Origin: Mansonella perstans
Taxonomy: Eukaryota > Nematoda > Chromadorea > Rhabditida > Onchocercidae
Length of the DNA: 64,000 bases
Assembly (NCBI GenBank): GCA_037074765.1
Contig: JBAMDO010000036.1
Coordinates: forward strand, 186,001-250,000
Reading direction: 5' to 3'
In this document: one piece after another, positions 22,506 through 33,849 of the stretch
How positions within the stretch are numbered: the stretch's first letter is position 1
Layout of the letters: each line of letters opens with the position of its first letter
Notes under the pieces: generated by a model
What the model was told of the DNA's origin: nothing
Database searches by the model: none
What the model saw: the letters and a program-made list of their open reading frames with translations, nothing else
Position numbers and translations under genes: made by a program

Positions 22506-25182
22506 ATGGGTGAACCACCAAAATTAATGCATACAACATGGTGGATGAAAATTAAGGGCATGTTTTGCTGTACATTTATTTTACTATCGGCAATATTAAG
22601 TTCAACATATTTTCTTATACCACTGCTACCTTTGATGTTTCTCAATCATGCATTATGGAGGAGAACGATTGATCGGCTTATTGGCTTCTGGATGTTTATG
22701 CCAAGTGTAAGTACTGTTATGTTTTTTAATTTCAAATCATATGTTAGTAGCGGGGAAATAATTGAGGAACAAAATGCATCAAATAAGATGCAAAATTAAA
22801 AGTTATTATTATTCAGTGCATTTGTCTTTTTAAAAATGTATTCTTTTGGTATTATCAATTGATATAATGATAATTGAGTAGTGTATTAAATTAATTTCTT
22901 AAAAAGAATGTGAAGTTAAAATTGTGTTATGTTTTTTGAGTATAATTAGTCTTAGTAGTATTACTCGAATTTCTGATAATATTCACAATTCATTTATGAT
23001 TTGAATTTTTCTTGCATACTATTCTACTATATTTGTTTCTTTTTTCTTGTTTAAAATCTGTTAAGCCAATTATCGAAAAGTTCCGATAAGAAAAATGATT
23101 GAATTAAACGAAAATGAAGAAGAACAAATAAAATGAAAGGATATTATCTCGCTGTTCGTGATGTTTAATTTGTTCCTTTCTAACCTAATTCTCATTTCAG
23201 GGTATTATTGAAATATTTTTTGGTGCACGCGTAACTATATCCGGTGTCAAATAGATCACAGTGAACCGGCATTAATTATAATGAATCACCGGACATGTTT
23301 AGATTGGTTGTTTTTCTGGAATGCTTTAATTCGAATGGATCCTTGGCTTTTAACATCACAAAAAATATCTCTAAAGGTTTGCTTGCAAATGAAAAATTTC
23401 AACAGCTATCTTCTGCTGAATGATCCATTTAAGTCTAAAATGTAATTATTGTTAATGGACGTAGATTATACTAGTACTATGAAACTTATTTTTCAGTATT
23501 TTTTAATCATTTCAATACAAATATTCTAATAATGGAGCGTAATCTTACAAGGATTGCTTAATTAACCTGATTAAAATTTCCTTATTTAGATTAATAGTTG
23601 ATCCCAATGATCTTTTCAGAAATTTTCTCTTTTCTCTCCTCCACAAATCAACATGAAAATCAGCAAACAAAAATTATCAGAAATGATAAGATAGAGTATA
23701 ATTATATTTTGTTAATTTTTTTGTTTATTATCAATAGGCGATCGTGAGATATCTACCTGGAGCTGGTTGGGCTATGGCTTCAAATGTTTATTTATTTCTA
23801 ACGCGACGCTTTGAAGAGGATCATGCTCATATTGAAGAGATAATCGATTATTATGCCAATTCCAAACATGCATATCAGGTGAGATATCAGTTAGTTGAAG
23901 AAATGAGAGATGAAATGTTAACACTATTTGTTGTGGAATAGCTACCATTTAATAATACCCATTTAGTTTTAGCTTTTTAATCTTTATCAGCAAAAAAAAG
24001 AAACAGTTAAAATATTAGCCTTTACATTTATCTGTGTCACATAGCTTTCTAGGATATATCAATTATCATTATGTCGCATGTTTGTAGCTGCTTCTTTTTC
24101 CTGAAGGAACTGATAAAGATTATCGAGCAACGGAAAGAAGTCGACAGTTTGCGCTGAAACAAGGCTTACTCCATTATAACTATGTGCTTCATCCTAGAAC
24201 GACGGGATTTACAGTAATATTGAAGAAAATGCGACAAGGTCAATTCTTTTTTTTTGAACTTAGATGAAATCAATTTTAAAATAAATTAACACTGAATAAT
24301 TCTTCCAATTTGATTTCAATTTGCTTTACATATATCTCTATCTTTTATTTTCATATTTTTGTTAGAAGATTCGGTTTCGATTGCCTGATTGATTTTTCCC
24401 ACTTTCATCAAAATGTTACTGTTTTAGTTGGATACATAAAGACCATATATGATGTGACAGTTGCTTATGCCGATGCGATTGTACAATCCGAATTGGAACT
24501 GTTTCTCAATGGCTCATGTCCGAAGAACATTCATTTTCATGTGAGTAAAATTGATGTGGATAGTTTACCTGAAAATGATGATGAGCTTACTGCGAAATGG
24601 CTTAACAGTTGTTGGAAGGCAAAAGAAGAGAAGCTTGCTCAATTTTATCACTCCGATAACGTACAAAATCGAGTTTTTAAGATTAATTCAAAATACGATG
24701 AAGTATTTACAGTAAGTTTTTATTAATACTTATCATATACTTTCAGTCTATTTATCAATTGAAGCTTATTTATTCAGTTGAAGTTTTTAATGTTAAGATA
24801 TGCTACTAATATGTTCAAAATTTCAGTACCGCAATTTTATTCGTACAATAGATATATCGTAAATAGAAATAGGCAATCTTATCATTAATTTAATTTTTTA
24901 TTTAAGAACTTGAGTTCGAAAATTTTATTCGAGTAATAATATATTCATATAATTTATTAATGACATGATGATATTCTGTAGCTAACAACCAAATCTATTT
25001 TGGTTTATGGAGCAGTGGCAACACTTTGGATAGTTATATCGGTATTCCTAATGTATGCAGTGCTCTTTTATCCTTCGCAATATTTGGTAGTAATATTGAC
25101 AGTTGCGATTTTCCTTGGTTCGCAGTTTTTGGTTGGTGGCTTTGAACAAATTGCAATTCATGCAGCTAAACATACCTCATAA
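22506..25182 (+). pseudogene. LCLAT1/ACL-type acyltransferase paralogue 2, plus-strand copy with frameshift
   Basis: The exons correspond to 22506-22706, 23201-23376, 23738-23878, 24088-24238, 24428-24711 and 24982-25182. All splice sites look usable. In exon 2 an A-run is three long (23249-23251), where the inverted copy has four. This puts TAG at 23252-23254 in frame, before the catalytic NHRTCLD motif. If the base is really missing, the product is cut to about 84 residues and is non-functional. Otherwise it encodes 384 residues with FPEGTDK, LHPRTTGF and C-terminal membrane helices, as in its intact twin. It could be a real pseudogene, a polymorphism, or a homopolymer sequencing error. Confidence 0.75.
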
Positions 25183-26523
25183 TATGCTTTTGGGTCAGTT
25201 AATTCTCAATCTTGATTTCTCTGTATCCTTTTGAAAAGGTGCTGTTGGATTTTCAATGTGTGAACTTATAATAATATAGTTACATTTTTTCTGGTAATGC
25301 CGCTGCACTTGTAGATGTGGAAAAGCCGAAAAAACATAACCGTCAGGTTTTCCATTGTCCTCTTTATCCGATGTATTGCTCAAGAAATAATTTTAATATC
25401 GAATGATTACCTATTCTACGTTTTCAGAACTTATTTATAACTTTCTGTTATCATCGATCTTTTATTAATATTATGCGTTTTTTTTTCCTTTATCCTTTTA
25501 CATTCCAAAAAGAAAGTATAATCTGAGAATGCAACATTTTAGATCAAACCTTATGCGGTGAAATATGATTATAATTAATTAGAGAAATACAAAAATCATG
25601 TTTATAGTGAAGTTATTAATGTGATGGATATAAAATACAGATGAATTGTTTCTTCCATTAGTCATGCGGTTATATGCACAGTAAAATGAAGTGTTGATTT
25701 GAATTCATTACTTTATTTTAATCGGTTGTTTCATCGATCATTTGACAAATTATTTGCACATTTTAATTTGTATCTTTTAATTCATTTTTCATTTGTATAT
25801 CAGCATAAATGAATTATATATCAGTTGCCATTCTTTTTTTCTTTTTTTTGTTTAGATGTCTTAATTTCTCAACAAAAATTTTTTTTCTTAGCAATGAATC
25901 TCCTCTCCATGCATTCATTTCATATATTTGTCTTTGTACTATATGTTTTAGTTTCATCCAATTTTTTCTTCTCTTGATTTATTTAAGAGAAAAATGATTA
26001 TCACATTGATATATAAATCGAATTAGATTTAAATATTAGGTAAACATATGCGACATATGTCAGTGAGTACAAATTTCATATTTATTAGTATATTGAAATT
26101 GAAATCGCTAGTGATTTATAATTATCAATCAAAGGCCTTATAACAATTTCTATTTTGTTTTTTTGACAAAGTATTGCTGACTTTTCATTTGTCGATGTTG
26201 TGAAAGTTTCACTTATAGCGTATAAATGCTTTGTTATTTCCCTTATAAATTTAATTGCCTCATTTCATGATACTTCCTTGTCCTTAACCACTGGAGCGAA
26301 AAAAGACTGCTAAAGAAACAGGAGACGGTTAAAATATATTGACATTTATTTGATAACAAATATTCATTGTTATCTTAAGTATCTATAATTTGACCTAAAA
26401 AATAATTTTTACTGGCCATTTTATTTACCCTTAAAATTACGGACTATCTTTGTAATTCCCACTTCAATTTATTTGCCTTTCTTTGTGACATTGACCGGTG
26501 ATTGGCCTAATTTAGTTTACCTT
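25183..26523. other. 3' flank of arm A, non-coding
   Basis: AT-rich sequence with no gene. It is nearly identical to 34100-35431. The inverted arm lacks about 250 bp of it (roughly 25396-25648), joined there through a short T-rich microhomology. Open frames at 25195-25383 and 25809-25997 recur in the other copies only because the DNA is duplicated. Confidence 0.55.
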
Positions 26524-28604
26524 TGTCGGAACAACTGAATACAGAAAAATTTAATTGAATCTATTGTTTTAAGTGTCGACTACAGCGAGGATATGTTTGA
26601 TACAACTAGATGCTCCTGTTAATTATCATTGCGATTACAATGCCTAATACCATAGGAAGAAACAAATAAAATTTGATCCTGCACAATTGCAAAATTAATA
26701 GTTGTTAAAGGATGTTTCCAGACAAAGGATTCTCACACAAAGATTATTTCGTTGTGTGCGTAAAGTGATGATTCGTTTATCTTCTTTTTCATTGAGTGAG
26801 TATATTTTCGAAGATTCTTTGTTTGAATATTATGCTTACATGTAATGATGTATTGTGGTTTTTAAATCACGCTCACTTTTATAAAGGATTTCGCTTTCTT
26901 ATGAGCTTCAGTTCTTTTTAACTCGGCTCATTACGACTAGCTTTTCTCTACCTCCGATCCTCAGTTACCATTTACGTACGCTATCAATCCCCCATTTTCT
27001 ACTACCATATAAATTATTAATCCTCCCACCACTATCATTTTTAGTCTATTCACACCAACGACTGGTGGTTCTGTTCTCCTTATTATCACCTTTTTTATTA
27101 TAATAGTAACTCCATGCTGGAATTACTCATACGCTAGCAGAAATGCGACGTAACTTTTTGGTACCTAAAGGCAGAAGTGAAGTCAAACGAATCTTAAATA
27201 AGTGTAGGGTTTGCAAATGGTGGACTACCGAACCGTTCAAGCTTTCGGACATGTTGGACATGCCCAACCTCCCAGAAAATTGAGTCACTCGATCCAGAAC
27301 CTTCGCAAATGTAGGTCTAGATTACTTGGGTCTACTATCTGTCAAAAATGATAGTGGGATGAACAAAAGATGGATAGTTCTATTCACGCGTTTCACAACC
27401 AGGGCGGTGGATTTGGAATTAGCAGACAACCTATCCGCTGAATGTTTTCTGCACATCTTTAGAAGATTTATTGCCCGACGAGGTTGTCCTGAATCAGTCT
27501 TGAGTGACAATGCAAGTCAATTTCAGCTAGTTTTCAGAATTATGAAGGAAGAGGACATCAAGCTAACGAATTTCCTCGCGAAAAAGGGAATGATCTGGAG
27601 AAATATAGTACCAAGAGCTCCTTGGAGTGGAGGAGTCTATGAGAGAATCATTGGATTAATGGAAAGAGCTATGAGAAAAGCTATCGGTAGAAGGGTATTG
27701 TGGGAGAGAGAATTAATAACTTCAATAATAGGAATCGAGGGAATACTCAATACTCGACCATTAACTTACATAAACTTTGACGACTACATAATTATACGTC
27801 CAATTGATTCCATCTCTCCTAATGCCTCTTTAGTTACACCATTCGCCAACGATGATGGTCAAGAGGAATTTATTCCTCATAAACTAAGTAACAAGGAAAA
27901 ACTTGTTAGGCATTGGTCGAATACACTCAAATATTGGACACATTCTGGGAGACCTGGAAAATGAATATTTAGCCAGTCTCAGAGAAAAAATTCGAAGACA
28001 TCATACATCCCCTAGAAATGTATAAATCAGAATACCACGCGAGAAGAAATAGTGCTAGTTAACGGACCTGATGTTTCTCGTGGTATGTGGAAATTAGCTA
28101 GGATCAAGGAAATAAAGAAAGGTAAGGATGGGGAGGTTAGAAATGCCACATGGAAGATTTCTCATTAGACCAATGAACGTTTTGTGTCCACTAGAAGTTG
28201 ATGATGTTTCCAATTCAAGAAGTCAATCACCAGTGTTAGAGAAACCAAGCACGAAAGCAACCAAGAGAAACCTGTTGCGCGACGAACTAGAAGCGCCAAG
28301 AAATCACGTACCACAAGCGACATCAAGTAAACTGTAATTTATGTCCCCTGCCTTCTTCCCCTGAAAGAGTTGAACCGCTTCAGTCGGGAATGTCGGAATA
28401 CCAGAAAGTGATTTTTGCTTGCAATGCAAATTAGTAACATTTTTGCTTATGTAAATCATTTTCTGTTATCCTATTGCTTTAAAGACGCCGCTGTTGTAAA
28501 TCATCTATTGTGAACCATAATTAATCCTCTCCTATCATTTTGATCTTACGACTTTTGTGTTAAGCCGTTAATCCCTCATCTTCTACTACTGTATAAACTG
28601 TCAA
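26524..28604 (+). mobile_element. degenerate BEL/Pao LTR retrotransposon remnant
   Basis: The element begins with TGTCGGAA exactly at the edge of arm A, as expected for an LTR 5' end. A second TGTCGGAA lies at about 28391, just after the coding remnant, and could start a truncated 3' LTR. Both putative LTRs hold a similar TCTACTAC...ATAAA stretch, but I could not align them convincingly. Only the integrase end of pol survives (27113 onward). Gag, protease, reverse transcriptase and RNase H are absent, so most of the interior is deleted. No right-hand target-site duplication is visible because the inverted arm begins there instead. Confidence 0.75.
27113..28337 (+). pseudogene. BEL/Pao integrase remnant
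   Basis: The frame opens at [10 protein letters not shown], the zinc-binding region of Pao integrases, with CRVCKW further on. An in-frame TGA occurs at 27281-27283, then DYLGLLSVK with the first catalytic Asp, LSDNASQF with the second, and GGVYERIIG with the Glu. The frame ends at TGA 27962-27964. The downstream homologous text (YLASLREK, then LVNGPDVSRGMWKLARI, then RFLIRPMNVLCPLEV) lies in other frames, so there are at least two frameshifts plus the stop. The product cannot be made as it stands. The family assignment is firm from the DDE neighbourhood and the C-terminal domain. Confidence 0.85.
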
Positions 28605-28643
28605 GTTTTTTCTCTGAGACTGATTAAATATTCATTTTTCCAG
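28605..28643 (-). mobile_element. short inverted BEL/Pao fragment at the A' junction
   Basis: Read on the minus strand, these 39 bases match 27954-27990 of the integrase 3' region (core ATGAATATTTA, then CAGTCTCAGAGAAAAAA) with a few differences. The piece lies between the truncated element and the inverted arm, so the rearrangement passed through BEL/Pao sequence in opposite orientations. Confidence 0.7.
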
Positions 28644-29095
28644 AAAAAAATTGCGGATAATTTTTGCTAAGAAATTAAGTAAAGACATTTAAAAAAGAAA
28701 AAAAAATGGCAACTGATATATAATTCATTTATGCTAATATACAAATGAAAAATGAATTAAAAGATACAAATTAAAATGTGTAAATAATTTGTCAAATGAT
28801 CGATGAAACAACCGATTAAAATAAAGTAATGAATTCAAATCAACACTTCATTTTACTGTGCATATAACCGCATGACTAATGGAAGAAATTATTTCTTGAG
28901 CAATACATCGGATAAAGAGGACAGTGGAAAACCTGACGGTATGTTTTTTCGGCTTTTCCACATCTACAAGTGCAGCGGCATTACCAGAAAAAATGTAACT
29001 ATATTATTATAAGTTCACACATTGAAAATCCAACAGCACCTTTTCAAAAGGATACAGAGAAATCAAGATTGAGAATTAACTGACCCAAAAGCATA
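28644..29095. other. 3' flank of the inverted gene, non-coding
   Basis: This is non-coding sequence matching 25183-25890 minus the deleted 250 bp. No separate gene is seen. Confidence 0.5.
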
Positions 29096-31544
29096 TTATG
29101 AGGTATGTTTAGCTGCATGAATTGCAATTTGTTCAAAGCCACCAACCAAAAACTGCGAACCAAGGAAAATCGCAACTGTCAATATTACTACCAAATATTG
29201 CGAAGGATAAAAGAGCACTGCATACATTAGGAATACCGATATAACTATCCAAAGTGTTGCCACTGCTCCATAAACCAAAATAGATTTGGTTGTTAGCTAC
29301 AGAATATCATCATGTCATTAATAAATTATATGAATATATTATTACTCGAATAAAATTTTCGAACTCAAGTTCTTAAATAAAAAATTAAATTAATGATAAG
29401 ATTGCCTATTTCTATTTACGATATATCTATTGTACGAATAAAATTGCGGTACTGAAATTTTGAACATATTAGTAGCATATCTTAACATTAAAAACTTCAA
29501 CTGAATAAATAAGCTTCAATTGATAAATAGACTGAAAGTATATGATAAGTATTAATAAAAACTTACTGTAAATACTTCATCGTATTTTGAATTAATCTTA
29601 AAAACTCGATTTTGTACGTTATCGGAGTGATAAAATTGAGCAAGCTTCTCTTCTTTTGCCTTCCAACAACTGTTAAGCCATTTCGCAGTAAGCTCATCAT
29701 CATTTTCAGGTAAACTATCCACATCAATTTTACTCACATGAAAATGAATGTTCTTCGGACATGAGCCATTGAGAAACAGTTCCGATTCGTTTTGTACAAT
29801 CGCATCGGCATAAGCAACTGTCACATCATATATGGTCTTTATGTATCCAACTAAAACAGTGACATTTTGATGAAAGTGGGAAAAATCAATCTTCTAACAA
29901 AAATATGAAAATAAAAGATAGAGAAATTTGTAAAGCAAATTTAAATCAAATTGGAAGAATTATTCAGTGTTAATTTTTTTAAAATTGATTTCATCTAAGT
30001 TCAAAAAAATAGAATTGACCTTGTCGCATTTTCTTCAATATTACTGTAAATCCCGTCGTCCTAGGATGAAGCACATAGTTATAATGGAGTAAGCCTTGTT
30101 TCAGCGCAAACTGTCGACTTTTTTCCGTTGCTCGATAATCTTTATCAGTTCCTTCAGGAAAAAGAAGCAGCTACAAACATGCGACATAATGATAATTGAT
30201 ATATCCTAGAAAGCTATGTGACACAGATAAATGTAAAGGCTAATATTTTAACTGTTTCTTTTTTTCTGCTGATAAAGATTAAAGAGCTAAAACTAAATGG
30301 GTATTATTAAATGGTGGCTATTCCACAACAAATAATGTTAACATTTCATCTCTCATTTCTTCAACTAACTGATATCTCACCTGATATGCATGTTTGGAAT
30401 TGGCATAATAATCGATTATCTCTTCAATATGAGCATGATCCTCTTCAAAGCGTCGCGTTAGAAATAAATAAACATTTGAAGCCATAGCCCAACCAGCTCC
30501 AGGTAGATATCTCACGATCGCCTGTTGATAATAAACAAAAAAATTAACAAAATATAATTATAGTATATCTTATCATTTCTGATAATTTTTGTTTGCTGAT
30601 TTTCATATTGATTTGTGGAGGAGAGAAAAGAGAAAATTTCTGAAGCTGTTGAAATTTTTCATTTGCAAGCAAACCTTTAGAGATATTTTTTGTGATGTTA
30701 AAAGCCAAGGATCCATTCGAATTAAAGCATTCCAGAAAAACAACCAATCTAAACATGTCCGGTGATTCATTATAATTAATGCCGGTTCACTGTGATCTAT
30801 TTTGACACCGGATATAGTTACGCGTGCACCAAAAAATATTTCAATAATACCCTGAAATGAGAATTAGGTTAGAAAGGAACAAATTAAACATCACGAACAG
30901 CGAGATAATATCCTTTCATTTTATTTGTTCTTCTTCATTTTCGTTTAATTCAATCATTTTTCTTATCGGAACTTTTCGATAATTGGCTTAACAGATTTTA
31001 AACAAGAAAAAAAACAAATATAGTAGAATAGTATGCAAGAAAAAATTCAAATCATAAATGAATTGTGAATATTATCAGAAATTCGAGTAATACTACTAAG
31101 ACTAATTATACTCAAAAAACATAACACAATTTTAACTTCACATTCTTTTTAAGAAATTAATTTAATACACTACTCAATTATCATTATATCAATTGATAAT
31201 ACCAAAAGAATACATTTTTAAAAAGACAAATGCACTGAATAATAATAACTTTTAATTTTGCATCTTATTTGATGCATTTTGTTCCTCAATTATTTCCCCG
31301 CTACTACATATGATTTGAAATTAAAAAACATAACAGTACTTACACTTGGCATAAACATCCAGAAGCCAATAAGCCGATCAATCGTTCTCCTCCATAATGC
31401 ATGATTGAGAAACATCAAAGGTAGCAGTGGTATAAGAAAATATGTTGAACTTAATATTGCCGATAGTAAAATAAATGTACAGCAAAACATGCCCTTAATT
31501 TTCATCCACCATGTTGTATGCATTAATTTTGGTGGTTCACCCAT
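29096..31544 (-). CDS. LCLAT1/ACL-type lysophospholipid acyltransferase paralogue 2, intact inverted copy
   Basis: Six exons join in phase on the minus strand: 31544-31344, 30851-30675, 30521-30381, 30170-30020, 29850-29567 and 29296-29096, giving 384 residues. The A-run that is short in the plus copy is four long here (30800-30803), so the frame passes through to SEPALIIMNHRTCLDWLFFW. The catalytic NHRTCLD is at 96-102. FPEGTDK is near 177-183, followed by LHPRTTGF, YDVTVAYADAI and two C-terminal hydrophobic helices. By family knowledge it should transfer acyl chains from acyl-CoA to lysophospholipid at the ER membrane. Amino-acid differences from the plus copy are few (for example ESEL for ELEL after IVQ, and EKS for ERS). 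This is the likely working copy of the pair. Confidence 0.87.
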
Positions 31545-31602
31545 TTTTGATAATCAAGTAAAATTTAGCCTGAAAAAAAAGGAAACAAATAATATAATAA
31601 TA

Positions 31603-31667
31603 CATTTGGCATAAACATTCAGAAGCCAATAAGTGAATCAATTGTTCTCCTCAATAATGCATGATTG
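31603..31667 (-). pseudogene. relic of acyltransferase exon 1, inverted copy
   Basis: This is the reverse complement of the pseudo-exon at 22384-22448, with the same in-frame TGA. Its presence in both arms dates the relic to before the inversion-duplication. Confidence 0.75.
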
Positions 31668-33511
31668 TTTTGGTTTTTTAAAAGAAATAAGACGAAAATG
31701 TTATTTGATCAAAATAACTAATCATCCTCAATTCATCATGCTTAAAAACCAAAGGGAAAAGAAAAACAGCAAGAAAGATGAAAGATAATTAAATCAAAGA
31801 AAATATTTCATTATTTCCTCCATTTCATTCCATAAAACTTTATCAAAACTTCCTTCTGCTTGTAAAAATTCATCAAATGTTGATTTATCTGTCAATTATA
31901 TTTAATTACAGAAAACTTTTTTCTCGCATCTAATTTTGGCTTTGAATTTTAAGCCTTATTTGTCGCAGTGGACTTGTGCAATAATAATTCCTGCAATATT
32001 TCCAATTTTCATTTACATATCATTTGGAGAAAAACAAAAAAAAGGAGGAAACACTATCGCAATTATGGAATTTTACGGTCTTTATTGTCCACTCTTATAT
32101 AAATGGATGAATTTCCAATATTTTATTAACCAACCATCATTTTGGTCTTTTTTATTTGTAACAATCAACACAAGGTTCAAACATAATGAACTCTGTTAAT
32201 TTGAAAATAGACATTTAATCAAAACTTTTAATGTTCATTAAACTTGGAATAACTTTGAAAGTTTTTATTAAAAAAGATACAAAAAAAAGAAATTACTCTT
32301 TTCCTGTTTTTCATACACAGCGCTGTGACCTCTCTCGAACCATATTTTATTTGTGGCAGAGCGCAAGTTAACAACCACTACTTTTTACGAATAAGACTTG
32401 AAATATAACCATATTAAAAAAGTTTGCGCTACTACGGAAATTGCTACTAATATTTCTAACAAAATACTCGAAATTGAATGACTATAGGTAAATGAGCAAT
32501 GATTGGAAAAAAGTAAAGGTTAATGAGAATAAATGATTTCCAGCAAATCAGCGTGAATGATAAAAAAATGAATGAACATATCTGAAAATGTAGGAATTTG
32601 GAAAAGTATGCAAGGAATCTTTTTTTTTTACGAAACATGCAGAATAGAATACTAAAAGCAACATTAATGCAAAAGAGACTAATTAATTACGCAAAATACA
32701 TAATTAAATCATTTATTCTCATAGCATGAAACAGACGATAACAACGATAATAAATACTACAATATTTATTGAAAATGTGAAATTTAGGAAGAAAAATATT
32801 AAACATATGAAATGATTATGAGAAAAATAGATTTTCGTTTTGAAACAAAGAAATCTTATTTAAAATAAACCAAACATAAAAACTTGAAACAGATGGAAAT
32901 TAGTAATTAATTAAAGGATTAAAACTTCATACTGATTGGATATTAAGAAAAAAAAGAAATTAAAACGAGAAATGAGAGGTAAGAAGGTGACACATATTTC
33001 GTAGAAATTTTTTCAAGTTTTCTTCAATAATAGAAACGAAAACACTTTTATTTTGTGAAAAATTTGACACAAATACAAAATTAAAAATTGAAAAAAATAC
33101 TGGCAATTTCATTAGAAATTTGACATTCAAACAAAAAAATTTATTAGAAAATCTGAAATTTGAAAAAAAATGAAATTTTACTGGAAATTTGAAATAATAT
33201 GAAAATTAAAATATTGCTTTTTTTAAACAAATTTGTTGTTGTTTTATCATACAGAAGTGTGAACCGATAAGTATATTAGAAAGCATAGTTTACTTTACAA
33301 TTGCCGCACAAAGAAAAATATGCTAAAATTTTAATATCAACAAATTTAAAGTAAATTAATGACTTTCAATACAATACATACAAACTGTTCGTAAAAGAAT
33401 GATTCCGTTAATAAGATTAAAAACAATGCACCGATTGTTCAATGAAACTTTCTGTGAAAATTACAAACAGATACGTAAACGGGGTATGCATTTTACGTGA
33501 TATATTTATGC

Positions 33512-33600
33512 GTGAACATGCATGTAGTTTTGAGGAAGTGACCATGCATGTAGTATTGAGGAAGTGACCATGCATGTAGTATTGAGGAAGTGACCATGCA
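33512..33600 (-). repeat. 26-bp tandem repeat, inverted copy
   Basis: It has the same unit, copy number and variant third unit as 20215-20304, in reverse orientation. Confidence 0.85.
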
Positions 33601-33849
33601 AAGCTCATTCAACATTCATAGAAATAAGAAACCTGCTTAATTAAATAACAGAAAGAGATGTCACATTTCTTATTCGATGTAAACCAATAAACTTGAAGAT
33701 ATATGAAAAGTACTGAAAAATAAATGAATTTTAAAATTCTCAAGATAAGTGACGAGAAAAAGGACAACTGTAAATTCGATTTTCTCTCCTAATGTTTGTA
33801 ACTTCACTCTAGGCAACAGATATAAACTAAAATTTGGCCAAAATTTAAG

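Larger units (their letters stand above)
19975..26523 (+). repeat. segmental duplication, arm A
   Basis: This is about 6.5 kb containing paralogue-2 acyltransferase with flanks. The part from 19975 to about 25890 recurs reverse-complemented at 28644-33838. The part from about 24923 to 26523 recurs in direct orientation at 33850-35431. The left edge is taken where similarity to the inverted copy fades near AAATTTTAGTTT. The right edge is sharp: both direct copies read TTTAGTTTACCTT and then diverge, here into the start of an LTR (TGTCGG). Confidence 0.85.
28644..33838 (-). repeat. segmental duplication, inverted arm A'
   Basis: This is the reverse complement of about 19975-25890, high identity in genes and most flanks. 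Differences are a deletion of about 250 bp (matching 25396-25648), replacement of the 21061-21590 block by unrelated sequence at about 32465-32760, a 19-base indel in the fourth intron, and small A/T-run changes. The end at 28644 is diverged over its last 80 bases or so. Confidence 0.85.
31545..33838. other. 5' flank of the inverted gene, non-coding
   Basis: It mirrors 19975-22505 in reverse. It contains the pseudo-exon relic, the 26-bp repeat array and the non-homologous block at about 32465-32760. No independent gene was recognised, and open frames here are duplicates or chance. Confidence 0.5.

Noticed and set aside
24310..24726. 138-codon open frame overlapping acyltransferase exon 5
   Set aside because: It is intron read-through into exon 5. 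The acceptor at 24427 and the phase of exon 4 define the real exon, and the inverted copy differs by a 19-base indel in the upstream part.
25195..25383. 62-codon open frame seen again at 34112-34300
   Set aside because: It is repeated only because the DNA is duplicated. The 28644-29095 copy is not kept open by selection, and no motif is seen.
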